Assembly: GCA_003612515.1 (NCBI GenBank)
Contig: RAZB01000009.1
Location: 1-64,000 of the forward strand
DNA from: a bacterium D16-34
GTDB lineage: Bacteria; Actinomycetota; Coriobacteriia; Coriobacteriales; Eggerthellaceae
DNA length: 64,000 bases
Direction: 5' to 3'
Of the stretch, positions 31,921 through 40,423 are shown piece by piece. The notes beneath the pieces are model-generated. The model saw nothing but the letters and a program-made list of their open reading frames with translations, did no database searches and was not told the origin of the DNA. Each line of letters opens with the position of its first letter. Within the stretch, counting starts at the first letter, position 1. The translations under genes and the position numbers were made by a program.

Positions 31921-32742
31921 ATGAAAAAGAAATTTGTTGCTGTGGCAGCAGCTGCTTTGCTTGCGCTTTCGGCTACCGCGCTTTTTGGTTGCAGCAGCCA
32001 AGAGACGCAGCCTGCTGACGACAACGTCTTGATTGTTGGTTTTGATCAGGGATATCCGCCCTATGGCTACGTTGGCGATGACGGACAATTTACTGGTTTT
32101 GACTTAGATCTCGCCAAGGCGGTATGCGACAAAAACGGTTGGACGTTAGAGCTTGAACCAATCGACTGGGATGCAAAAGACGCCCTTTTGGATAGCGGCG
32201 CTATCAATTGCATCTGGAACGGTTTTACCGTTGAAGGTCGCGAAGACAAGTATACGTTTTCAGAGCCGTATATGCTCAACGAGCAGGTTGTAGTTGTTCG
32301 TGCCGATAGTGGCATTAATTCTTTGGAAGACCTCAATGGCAAGACAGTTATGACTCAAGTTGATTCGGCTGCACTTGACGTACTTACCAACGAAGATGTA
32401 GATGAGGGTGGCCAGGCTGAGTTGGCAGCAACATTTGCAGATCTTCAGCAAATTGGTGACTACAACAATGCATTCATGCAGCTTGAATCGGGTGCTGTCG
32501 ATGCGGTTGCTTGCGACCTTTCAATTGCTGCCTATCAAATGGCCGCTCATCCTGATGTCTTCAAGCAAATTGGTACGCTATCAAGTGAGCACTATGCAGT
32601 AGGTTTTGCGAAAGGTGATACTGCTCGTGCTCAGGCGGTAACCGAGACCCTTAAAGAACTTAATGCCGATGGTACCGTTCAAAAGCTCTGCGACAAATAC
32701 GCCGATCAGGGTCTTACCTATGACAACTGGGTGCTAGAATAG
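31921..32742 (+). CDS. Amino-acid ABC transporter substrate-binding lipoprotein
   Basis: A 273-residue periplasmic-binding-type lipoprotein of the polar amino acid (SBP_bac_3) family. The signal is AAAALLALSATALFGC with the lipobox cysteine near residue 24. The mature part has NVLIVGFDQGYPPYGYVGD, FTGFDLDLAKAVCDKNGW and LNGKTVMTQVDSAALDVL, typical of glutamine/cystine/lysine-type binders. ATG at 31921 is chosen because it starts the signal peptide; the ribosome site AGGAGGGG is rather far (about 14 nt). It is followed by its permease and ATPase genes. The amino acid bound cannot be told. Confidence 0.9.
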   Translation: MKKKFVAVAAAALLALSATALFGCSSQETQPADDNVLIVGFDQGYPPYGYVGDDGQFTGFDLDLAKAVCDKNGWTLELEPIDWDAKDALLDSGAINCIWNGFTVEGREDKYTFSEPYMLNEQVVVVRADSGINSLEDLNGKTVMTQVDSAALDVLTNEDVDEGGQAELAATFADLQQIGDYNNAFMQLESGAVDAVACDLSIAAYQMAAHPDVFKQIGTLSSEHYAVGFAKGDTARAQAVTETLKELNADGTVQKLCDKYADQGLTYDNWVLE

Positions 32743-32842
32743 CGTTTGTTTGAACCGCATAAGTTTCTAACGGGATTACAAACACTACGATAAGACGGGC
32801 GAGAGGGGATTCCTTTCGCCCGTGTTTACGAGAGGAGCAAAC

Positions 32843-33496
32843 GTGGAGTTTGCAACTATGATGAGCATTCTGCTCTCTGGTTTAGTGCTTACTATTCAGA
32901 TCTTTTTCACCACGCTCATCGGCGCGCTGCCACTTGGTGTTGTGGTGGCATTTTGTCGTATGAGCAAATGCAGGCCGCTTGCCATAGTGACACGCTTTTA
33001 CATTTCGGTTATGCGCGGTACGCCATTGATGTTGCAGCTCATGGCGCTTATGTTTGGTCCATATTATCTGTTTGGGCTCCAGATGGGATCTGATTGGAAG
33101 TATGTCGCATGCTCTGTCGGTTTCATTTTAAATTATGCGGCATATTTTGGCGAAATTTATCGTAGTGGCATCCAATCTATTCCGCGAGGACAATATGAGG
33201 CCGCCGAGGTTTTAGGTTATTCGCGCATGCAAACCTTCACCAAAATCGTACTTCCTCAAGTGCTCAAACGTATCTTACCTGCTATGTCGAATGAAATAAT
33301 TACGCTGGTCAAAGATACCTCACTTGCCTTTGTGCTTGGCATTATGGAGATGTTCTCCCAGGCTAAAGCATTAGCTGCATCACAAGTGTCATTGATTCCC
33401 TATGTTATTGCGGGTGTGATCTATTGGGTGTTCAACTTCATTGTTGAAATTATCCTGACACGCATCGAAAAAAAGATGAATTACTACCACGATTGA
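32843..33496 (+). CDS. Amino-acid ABC transporter permease
   Basis: A 217-residue HisM/HisQ-type permease with about five membrane helices. The EAA loop that contacts the ATPase is [20 protein letters not shown] (about 120-139). The frame is open from GTG 32822, but GTG at 32843, 5 nt after AGAGGAG, is better. It is the membrane part of the importer encoded by 31921-34334, probably a homodimer because only one permease gene is present. Confidence 0.9.
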   Translation: MEFATMMSILLSGLVLTIQIFFTTLIGALPLGVVVAFCRMSKCRPLAIVTRFYISVMRGTPLMLQLMALMFGPYYLFGLQMGSDWKYVACSVGFILNYAAYFGEIYRSGIQSIPRGQYEAAEVLGYSRMQTFTKIVLPQVLKRILPAMSNEIITLVKDTSLAFVLGIMEMFSQAKALAASQVSLIPYVIAGVIYWVFNFIVEIILTRIEKKMNYYHD

Positions 33497-33563
33497 TAAC
33501 CTATCACCATTTGCTGTCTATAAGTTAAGAGTACGCGAGGATAAGAATACGCGAGGAAACATC

Positions 33564-34334
33564 ATGTCAGATATGCCCTTATTGCGTCTTGAGCACGCAC
33601 AAAAAAGCTTTGGTTCTACGCCTGTTTTGCGCGACATTTCGCTTTCGGTTCAGCCTGGTGAGGTAGTTGGTATCATCGGCCCTTCTGGTGGCGGCAAGTC
33701 AACGCTGCTTCGTTGTTGCACGTTATTGGAAACGCTCGATGCAGGAAAGCTTGCCTATGGTGATTTAGTTGTTGCGCAAAATGAAGCAACGGGGCATGTT
33801 CGATATGCCGATGCTGCAGTCCAAAAAGAAGCAAAGTCTCGATTTGGCCTCGTCTTTCAAAATTTCAACCTCTTTCCGCACTATACCGTCTTAAAGAACC
33901 TGATTGACGCACCAATTCATGTGCAAAAACGTCCCAAGGATGAGGTGGTTGAGCAGGCTCGTGTGCTGCTAGCAAAAATGGGACTTGAAGGCAAAGAGGA
34001 TATGGTGCCTTGCGAGCTTTCGGGCGGCCAACAGCAACGTGTTGCCATCGCGCGTGCACTTGCGCTCAATCCCGACATTCTCTTTTTCGACGAACCCACC
34101 AGCGCCCTTGACCCAGAGCTCACAAAGGAAGTCTTGCGTGTTATTCGCAATCTTGCTGAAGAGCATATGACTATGGTAATCGTGACGCATGAGATGAGTT
34201 TTGCGCGAGATGTTGCTGACCATATTGTATTCATGGATAACGGCGTCATTGTAGAAGAAGGCCCTGCCGCCGAGCTGATCAACCATCCTCAGCACGAACG
34301 AACGAAGGCCTTCTTGAATAACTACCAAGCTTAA
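33564..34334 (+). CDS. Amino-acid ABC transporter ATP-binding protein
   Basis: A 256-residue ATPase of the polar amino acid uptake (GlnQ/HisP) group. Walker [10 protein letters not shown] (about 37-45), Q-loop [15 protein letters not shown], signature [15 protein letters not shown] (about 154-168) and Walker [15 protein letters not shown] are all intact. It lies 67 bp after the permease gene and ends 40 bp from the convergent fbp gene. Confidence 0.95.
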   Translation: MSDMPLLRLEHAQKSFGSTPVLRDISLSVQPGEVVGIIGPSGGGKSTLLRCCTLLETLDAGKLAYGDLVVAQNEATGHVRYADAAVQKEAKSRFGLVFQNFNLFPHYTVLKNLIDAPIHVQKRPKDEVVEQARVLLAKMGLEGKEDMVPCELSGGQQQRVAIARALALNPDILFFDEPTSALDPELTKEVLRVIRNLAEEHMTMVIVTHEMSFARDVADHIVFMDNGVIVEEGPAAELINHPQHERTKAFLNNYQA

Positions 34335-34374
34335 ATCGAATAGCTATGAAGCCCGAAACAACGAGCTTTTCCGC

Positions 34375-36327
34375 CTAGGCTTTTTCTGCGATAGCACCGG
34401 TGTGGTAAGCCTCAAGTAGCTGCTCGAGGTCGGCTATGCGAGCTTTGAGCTTGGCGCCCGTATCGGTGTCGGCGACAAGGGTGCGTGAGTCAACACGTTC
34501 AACAACTCGGCGCGAGGAATGAATATCTAACTCCTGTTCAACGGCGGCTTGCTGCGACTCTAAAGGTTCATGGGCGGCCAGAATGAACCCGTATGAGTTG
34601 GAGATGAGGGTATAGCCTGCAATGCCAGTAGTTGGTTGATAGGCGCGCGAAAAACCGCCGTCAATAGTCAATACGCGTCCGTTGCACTTTACGGGGTCTT
34701 CGCCGTCTTTCACTTTAACCGGCACGTGTCCGCAGATGATGCGCGAAACACTTGGATCCATGCCAAAATCGCGGAAGATGTTGGCGAATACATCCTCGTT
34801 ATCCATGAGCGTATAGAACGAATTTTTGACCTCTTTGCGTGCGGTTTTGTCTGCAATGAGATAAAGCTCGAAGGTTGCCATCTTGCTTTTAGCGAACAGG
34901 GGTGAGCCTTGACCGAGCCACATGTACCACATGAGGTCTGCTCCGCGCTTGCGCATGTGTGGGTCAGGATCGAAAAATGCAGCACGAACATAGGACTCTA
35001 AAACGTCATAGAGCGCGCGTCCAGCATAGGTTTCGCCAAATACATCAACTTCTTTTATGGTGCCATCTTCATTGAGCGGCACGCAGGCATGAAACATCAA
35101 GTTGTTGTTGTGGATCTTGTACAGCGATCCATGTTCTAAGAAAAAGTGCATATGGCGCTGGAGTTTTTCGCAGTTTACAAAAGCTTGTTCCAAACGCGTC
35201 ATGACCTCTTCTTCTTCGGCGGTAAGCGCATAAGGGTCATCCCAATTTACGGTCGGAAATACGGTATCGGTAAGCTCGTATTCAACGCCATCAACAACAA
35301 CGGTGTTGCGTACCGGATCAATTTTGTCTAAAAGTTTGCGGTCTTCAAGTCCGAAAGAGGGATTCTCATCAATCAGTTTTGCCTCAACCTTAAATTGGAT
35401 AATAGCCATTGCCTTTTGGATTTTGATATTGAGGTCTCGCTCGGCATCAGATAAGTCAGGGTTCCCTTTCAAGCCAAATGCCATGCAAGGGTCATCTTTG
35501 TATGCCTCTTGCGCAAATGAAGCAAGTGGCAAAACATTGATGCCGTATGCATCTTCGAGGATGGATAGATTGCCATATCGAGCACAGTTGCGAACCACAT
35601 GGGCAATGCACCCTCGTTGGCCAAGTGCAGCACCCATCCATACCACATCGTGGTTGCCCCACTGCACATCTACATCGTGATAATCAATGAGTGTCTCCAT
35701 GATGATGTCAGGTGCTGGACCTCGATCATAAATATCGCCAATAATATGGAGCTGATCAATAGCAAGGCACTGGATGAGCAGGCATAACGACTCAACTAGT
35801 TCAAGTGCGCGCCCCGTGCTAATAGTAGCCTCAATAATGGTTGCATAATAGGCGCCCTTGTCGAGACCATGGGTATCTTCGGTCATGAGCTCCTCGATAA
35901 GATAGGCAAAATCATCAGGGAGCGCACGGCGAACGCGAGAGCGGGTATATTTTTGTGCGGCGCGCTTACAGACCGCCACCAAGCGCGGAAGCGTTTCGTT
36001 AAACCATGCAACCTCATCATCGGTCTGGCTTAAAATGAGCTCCATCTTTTCGCGCGGATAATAAATAAGCGTTGCCAATGAGCGCTTTTCGGCGTCGGTA
36101 AGCTCATCTCCAAACACATCGTCAATTTTGAGGCGAATAGAGCCGGAACCATTGCGCAAAATATGCGAGAAAGCATCGAATTCCCCGTGAATATCAGATG
36201 CGAAAAACTCAGTGCCTTTCGGCAGGTTGAGGATAGCGCGCAAGTTAATGATTTCGGCTGAAGCTTTATGGGCTGTTGGAAAAAGCTGAGAGAGTAGCTC
36301 AAGATAGCGAATTGTCGTAGCGTCCAT
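34375..36327 (-). CDS. fbp: Fructose-1,6-bisphosphatase, class III
   Basis: A 650-residue class III (Firmicutes-type) fructose-1,6-bisphosphatase, hydrolysing fructose 1,6-bisphosphate to fructose 6-phosphate in gluconeogenesis. Metallophosphatase-type motifs are visible: FASDIHGEFDAFSHIL (about 43-58), HIIGDIYDRGPAPD (about 195-208), WGNHDVVWMGAA (about 220-231) and the late GHVPVK. Length matches the family. AAGGGGG lies 4-5 nt before the ATG. It is convergent with the ABC operon and divergent from the phosphatase gene at 36439. An organism with oxalate and amino acids as substrates would need it for sugar synthesis. Confidence 0.95.
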   Translation of the reverse strand: MDATTIRYLELLSQLFPTAHKASAEIINLRAILNLPKGTEFFASDIHGEFDAFSHILRNGSGSIRLKIDDVFGDELTDAEKRSLATLIYYPREKMELILSQTDDEVAWFNETLPRLVAVCKRAAQKYTRSRVRRALPDDFAYLIEELMTEDTHGLDKGAYYATIIEATISTGRALELVESLCLLIQCLAIDQLHIIGDIYDRGPAPDIIMETLIDYHDVDVQWGNHDVVWMGAALGQRGCIAHVVRNCARYGNLSILEDAYGINVLPLASFAQEAYKDDPCMAFGLKGNPDLSDAERDLNIKIQKAMAIIQFKVEAKLIDENPSFGLEDRKLLDKIDPVRNTVVVDGVEYELTDTVFPTVNWDDPYALTAEEEEVMTRLEQAFVNCEKLQRHMHFFLEHGSLYKIHNNNLMFHACVPLNEDGTIKEVDVFGETYAGRALYDVLESYVRAAFFDPDPHMRKRGADLMWYMWLGQGSPLFAKSKMATFELYLIADKTARKEVKNSFYTLMDNEDVFANIFRDFGMDPSVSRIICGHVPVKVKDGEDPVKCNGRVLTIDGGFSRAYQPTTGIAGYTLISNSYGFILAAHEPLESQQAAVEQELDIHSSRRVVERVDSRTLVADTDTGAKLKARIADLEQLLEAYHTGAIAEKA

Positions 36328-36438
36328 AAGACCCCCTTTTAAGAAGCAACGTGTAAGTTCATTTTATCGCAAGCAAGCTTGAGCTAAAACGCTGGTATGA
36401 TTTATGCATGAGAGATCGGTAAGACGAAAGGAGCACGT

Positions 36439-37170
36439 ATGAATTCGCAGAGCATTCCGCCACACCCAACTCCTGTCGTCTTTTATGTAGTGCGTCATGG
36501 CCAAACGCTTTTTAATGTCACCAATCGCGTGCAAGGATGGTGTGACTCTCCTCTGACTGAAGAGGGAAGGCGCGTAGCGCTGATGTTAGGCGCCGGGCTT
36601 GCGAGAGTTCCTTTTGTTCGTGCTTATGCAAGCGATTCGCAACGCACACTTGATACCGCTGCGCTTATATTGCAAGCACAGCACGAAGCTGTATGTGCAC
36701 ATGACGAGCGCGCTTGCGCTCAAGAGTTGCTTCAGTGCAAAGGGGATGCCCGTCTTCGCGAATGGTGCTATGGAGACTTAGAGGGTGGAAGTGGTGAGCG
36801 CCTTCGCGAAACGCTTGCGCAAGGTTTTGGGGAAGAGCTCTCATTTGCTGAGTTGAACGAGCGCCTTGTTGAGGTGGCTGATATCTTGGCTCAAGCTGAC
36901 ACGTCGGGCAGGGCAGAGTATTTTGAGACTATCGAGACGCGTCTCAGGTCGTTTTTTGAGCAGATTGGCACCGAAGTGCAGCGTGAGGGTGGGGGGAATG
37001 TGTTGGTGGTGACACATGCCTTTGTTGTGCGAACGTTGGTATATCTTTTGGATCGCACACGTGTGAATACGCCGCTTAAAATCCAAAATGCCTCTGTGAC
37101 ACAAATCACTTATGATCAGGGGTTATTTCAGTTGGGCGAAATTGGTTCAGTCGCCTGGATTGACCAATAA
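36439..37170 (+). CDS. Histidine phosphatase (phosphoglycerate mutase-like) family protein
   Basis: A 243-residue member of the histidine phosphatase superfamily. The catalytic RHG motif is in YVVRHGQTLFNVTNRVQGWC (about 15-34), Arg in YASDSQRTLDTAAL, Glu in EWCYGDLEGGSG and the second His in VVTHAFVVRTLVYLL. This is the broad-specificity acid/sugar phosphatase or dPGM-like group; the substrate is not predictable. An insert rich in Ala/Cys/Glu (about 85-105) is unusual. AAGGAGC precedes the ATG. Divergent from fbp, about 110 bp apart. Confidence 0.85.
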   Translation: MNSQSIPPHPTPVVFYVVRHGQTLFNVTNRVQGWCDSPLTEEGRRVALMLGAGLARVPFVRAYASDSQRTLDTAALILQAQHEAVCAHDERACAQELLQCKGDARLREWCYGDLEGGSGERLRETLAQGFGEELSFAELNERLVEVADILAQADTSGRAEYFETIETRLRSFFEQIGTEVQREGGGNVLVVTHAFVVRTLVYLLDRTRVNTPLKIQNASVTQITYDQGLFQLGEIGSVAWIDQ

Positions 37171-37280
37171 ACGCTACTGCAATTTTGCGTTTTGCTAACA
37201 GCGCTACCCCATTTGCGGCTAACAGTAACAATTCGGATGACGTGCGACAACGGCGCTGTTGCAAAGATGCGATGACAAAA

Positions 37281-37331
37281 GTCCTGAGAGTTGAGTTACT
37301 TACAATAATTTTCAGTAACGAGTAGCTGAGA
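37281..37331 (+). promoter_or_regulatory. Nested inverted repeats in the oxc leader
   Basis: GTTACT (37285-37290) and AGTAAC (37304-37309) form an inner dyad; TTGAGTT (37281-37287) and AACTCAA (37325-37331) an outer one, the outer right arm touching the AAGGAGG ribosome site (37330-37336). The arms overlap at 37285-37287, so they are alternatives. A leader switch or operator is possible; no known riboswitch class was recognised in 37171-37352. Confidence 0.4.
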
Positions 37332-37352
37332 TTCAACTCAAGGAGGCTTTTT

Positions 37353-39143
37353 ATGGCTACAACAACTGCTACCACCCAAGCAACCGCTCCTCTTACAGAT
37401 GGCGCTCATTACTTGGTAGCTGCTCTTTTAAAAAACGGCATTGACAAAATGTATGGTGTTGTCGGTATTCCAGTTACGGATTTTGCGCGTATTGCCCAGG
37501 CGGAAGGTATTCGCTATATCGGCATGCGTCATGAGGCAGACGCTGGCAACGCTGCTGCTGCACAAGGATTTCTGACTGGCAAGCCAGGTGTATTTTTGAC
37601 CGTATCAGCCCCAGGCTTTTTGAATGGCCTCGCTCCGCTTAAGGAGGCCACCGAAAATGGTTTTCCAGTCATTATGATTTCTGGCGAATCTTCTCGTTCG
37701 ACCGTTGACTTGTATGAAGGTCAGTATGAAGGCCTTGACCAGCGCGCTTATGCCGTACCTTTCTGCAAGGCTTCATATCGTATTGACAATATGGAAGATA
37801 TTCCGCTTGGTGTTGCCCGTGCCATTCGTACGGCATGTTCAGGTCGACCGGGCGGTGTATATATCTCAATGCCAGATACGATGATCGGTCAGACCATGAA
37901 TGCTGCTGCAGCTGAGGCCGCGCTGTATGCAGTAAACGACCCTGCACTCGCTATGATTCCGTCACAAGAATCGGTGGATGCGGCATTGCAACTGTTAGCT
38001 AATGCGAAAAACCCGCTCATTTTCTTAGGCAAGGGTGCCGCATATGCTCAATGTGACGAAGAGATCCAAAGTTTCGTACACAAAACTGGTATTCCATATC
38101 AGCCGATGTCAATGGCGAAAGGCCTGCTGCCTGATGACGACCCGCAATCAACCGCATCATGCCGCGGTCTTGCAATGCGCACCGCAGATGTTGTGCTTTT
38201 GATTGGCGCTCGTTTGAATTGGATGTTGAACTTTGGCAAGGGCAAGCATTGGAATCAAGACGTTAAGTTCATTCAAATTGATATTGACCCAACTGAGATT
38301 GATAATTCGCGCTATATCGAATGCCCTGTTATTGGTGATATCAAATCAACGATGAAGCTCTTTAATGAGGGCCTCTCGAAATATGACATTCACGCTTCAA
38401 AAGAGTGGATTGATCTTTTAGCACAAGACACCGCCAAGAACAACGCGCGTTTTGGTGCTAAGACACAAGAAGAGACGCAGCCGCTTAATCACTATAATGC
38501 CCTTGGTGCAGTGAAGAAGGTTATGGATAAAAACCATGACGTAATCTTGGTAAACGAAGGCGCAAACACGCTGGATGATTGCCGTGACATTGTCGATATG
38601 TATCTGCCACGCCATCGTCTTGATTGTGGCACCTGGGGTGTTATGGGTGTTGGTACAGGTTATGCAATTGGAGCGGCTGTTACCACCGGAAAATCCGTAT
38701 TGTCCATCCATGGCGACTCCGCATTTGGCTTTGACGGAATGGAAGTAGAAACGGCGTGTCGTTTTAACCTTCCTATCACATTTATGGTGCTCAACAATGG
38801 CGGCATCTACCGTGGTGACTTTGAAGATCTGGGCAAATCAGGCGATCCGTCACCTTTGACTTTGGACGCTACTGCTCACTACGAGAAGATGATTGAGGCC
38901 TTTGGCGGTACCGGATACTTCGCAACTACTATGGATGAAGTCGAATCAATGCTCACTGAGGCGCTTGCTTCCAAAAAGCCGTGCTTTATTAATGTTCAGC
39001 TATCAGTTCATGCTGGTGTTGAGAGCGGTCATATTTCTGACTTGAACCCAATCCCTGTTGTTGGTCCTCTTTCGCATTCTGAATGTGTTGATCTCAACGA
39101 GGAAGTAGTGGATGGCAAACTCGTCCAAACGCAAGCCAAGTAG
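37353..39143 (+). CDS. oxc: Oxalyl-CoA decarboxylase
   Basis: A 596-residue thiamine-diphosphate enzyme that splits oxalyl-CoA into formyl-CoA and CO2. The proton-relay Glu61 lies in GMRHEADAGNAAAAQGF, the PYR domain also has VSAPGFLNGLAPLKEA, and the ThDP/Mg motif is GDSAFGFDGMEVETACRF with VLNN (about 451-480). YGVVGIPVTDFARIAQAEGI is diagnostic of the oxalyl-CoA group. AAGGAGG precedes the ATG. It is followed by an AEC carrier, and the CoA transferase frc is 12 kb away on the other strand. Together they form the known oxalate-to-formate pathway, which consumes a proton per turnover. Confidence 0.96.
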   Translation: MATTTATTQATAPLTDGAHYLVAALLKNGIDKMYGVVGIPVTDFARIAQAEGIRYIGMRHEADAGNAAAAQGFLTGKPGVFLTVSAPGFLNGLAPLKEATENGFPVIMISGESSRSTVDLYEGQYEGLDQRAYAVPFCKASYRIDNMEDIPLGVARAIRTACSGRPGGVYISMPDTMIGQTMNAAAAEAALYAVNDPALAMIPSQESVDAALQLLANAKNPLIFLGKGAAYAQCDEEIQSFVHKTGIPYQPMSMAKGLLPDDDPQSTASCRGLAMRTADVVLLIGARLNWMLNFGKGKHWNQDVKFIQIDIDPTEIDNSRYIECPVIGDIKSTMKLFNEGLSKYDIHASKEWIDLLAQDTAKNNARFGAKTQEETQPLNHYNALGAVKKVMDKNHDVILVNEGANTLDDCRDIVDMYLPRHRLDCGTWGVMGVGTGYAIGAAVTTGKSVLSIHGDSAFGFDGMEVETACRFNLPITFMVLNNGGIYRGDFEDLGKSGDPSPLTLDATAHYEKMIEAFGGTGYFATTMDEVESMLTEALASKKPCFINVQLSVHAGVESGHISDLNPIPVVGPLSHSECVDLNEEVVDGKLVQTQAK

Positions 39144-39183
39144 AAATTGAATCTGTAAGCGCACGGTATGATTGGAGGTTACC

Positions 39184-40341
39184 ATGGAGAAAATCCTCAT
39201 TAATGACATTCTCCCTATTTTGGTCATTATGGTTTTGGGTTATATCTGCGGTAAATTGCGCTACTTTGACAACGATCAGCGTCAGGGCTTGAATAAGGTC
39301 GTACTTGATATTGCGTTGCCAGCAGCGTTGTTTGTATCTATTGTTAAAGCAACCCGAGAAATGCTCGTGTCCGATTTGACGCTAACCATTCTTTCTGTTG
39401 TGGGTGTTGTGGGCATGTTTATGCTGAGTTTCTTCTTATGCAAGAAGCTTTTCCATCACTCAACACAAGAAGCTGCAATCTGTGCTTTGATTGCCGGTTC
39501 GCCTACCATTGGCTTTTTGGGATTTGCCGTACTTGACCCGATTTATGGCAACTCGGTAGACACCAATTTGGTTATTGCAATTGTCTCTATTGTGGTTAAT
39601 GCAATTACCATCCCAATTGGTTTTTACCTTATCAATTTGGGTCAGAGCAAAGACAAAGCAAAAGCACTTGCCACAGCCGGTGCACCTGCTCAAAAAGCCG
39701 ATGCAAAAACTGCCACCACTCAGGCATCTGATTTGGCGCTAAAGGCTGACGATCCTGCGCAAGCCAAAGGAAAGCTTCATGACGTCTTAACGCCAAAAGG
39801 CGAAGTTGATGTCGCTGCTTCATCTAATCGCGGAAATCGTAAGCCCGATAAGCATATGAACCCGAATGTTAAAGCTATTCTCGATGCTTTAAAAAAGCCT
39901 GTTTGCTGGTCTCCGCTTTTAGCAGTACTGCTGGTAGTGCTTGGCATCCATTTCCCGCCAGAGCTTGATCCGTGTTTTGAGCTTATCGCCAAAGCAAATT
40001 CAGGCGTTGCTGTTCTAGCAGCTGGTTTGGCACTTTCGACGGTTAAATTCTCCATTGGTAAAGAGACCCTTTGGAATACGTTCTTCCGTTTGATTTTGAC
40101 CCCTGCAGTATTTATTGTCGCTGGTATTTTATGTGGCATGGCAGGCGAAGGCGACAAGTTGTCCATGCTGGTTATGGCAGTAGCTTTGCCGCCGGCGTTC
40201 TCAGGCATTATTATTTCGTCTCGCTATAACATCTATGTTCGCGAGGGCGCTTCAACGGTCGCTGTGTCAACCGTTGGCTTTGCTGCAACCTCAATATTGA
40301 TTGTTTGGATTATGCCAATCATCCTTCATATATTTGGTTAA
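39184..40341 (+). CDS. AEC-family transporter, likely carrying oxalate, formate or another carboxylate
   Basis: A 385-residue auxin-efflux-carrier family membrane protein with about ten helices in two halves. The N-terminal half has LVIMVLGYICGKLRYFDNDQ, and the C-terminal half LTPAVFIVAGILCGMAGEGD and VALPPAFSGIIISSRYNIYV. Between them lies a polar Ala/Lys/Asp-rich cytoplasmic loop (about 153-225) longer than usual. ATG at 39184 follows GGAGG by 5 nt. The family includes malonate and malate carriers; its place 40 bp after oxc makes an oxalate/formate role likely but inferred. It is not the MFS oxalate:formate antiporter OxlT. Confidence 0.85.
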   Translation: MEKILINDILPILVIMVLGYICGKLRYFDNDQRQGLNKVVLDIALPAALFVSIVKATREMLVSDLTLTILSVVGVVGMFMLSFFLCKKLFHHSTQEAAICALIAGSPTIGFLGFAVLDPIYGNSVDTNLVIAIVSIVVNAITIPIGFYLINLGQSKDKAKALATAGAPAQKADAKTATTQASDLALKADDPAQAKGKLHDVLTPKGEVDVAASSNRGNRKPDKHMNPNVKAILDALKKPVCWSPLLAVLLVVLGIHFPPELDPCFELIAKANSGVAVLAAGLALSTVKFSIGKETLWNTFFRLILTPAVFIVAGILCGMAGEGDKLSMLVMAVALPPAFSGIIISSRYNIYVREGASTVAVSTVGFAATSILIVWIMPIILHIFG

Positions 40342-40360
40342 AAAGTATGCGTTAGAAAAC

Positions 40361-40404
40361 CGAGAGCGGATAAGACTTGGATAAACAAGTTTCGTCCGCT
40401 CTCG
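40361..40404 (+). terminator. Hairpin between the AEC carrier and nifJ
   Basis: CGAGAGCGGA (40361-40370) pairs with TCCGCTCTCG (40395-40404), and CTTG/CAAG inside can extend it. It ends 8 bp before the nifJ ribosome site, with only a short T-stretch, so it may act as an attenuator or a 5' leader hairpin as much as a terminator. Confidence 0.55.
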
Positions 40405-40423
40405 TCATATTTAAGGGGTGTAT

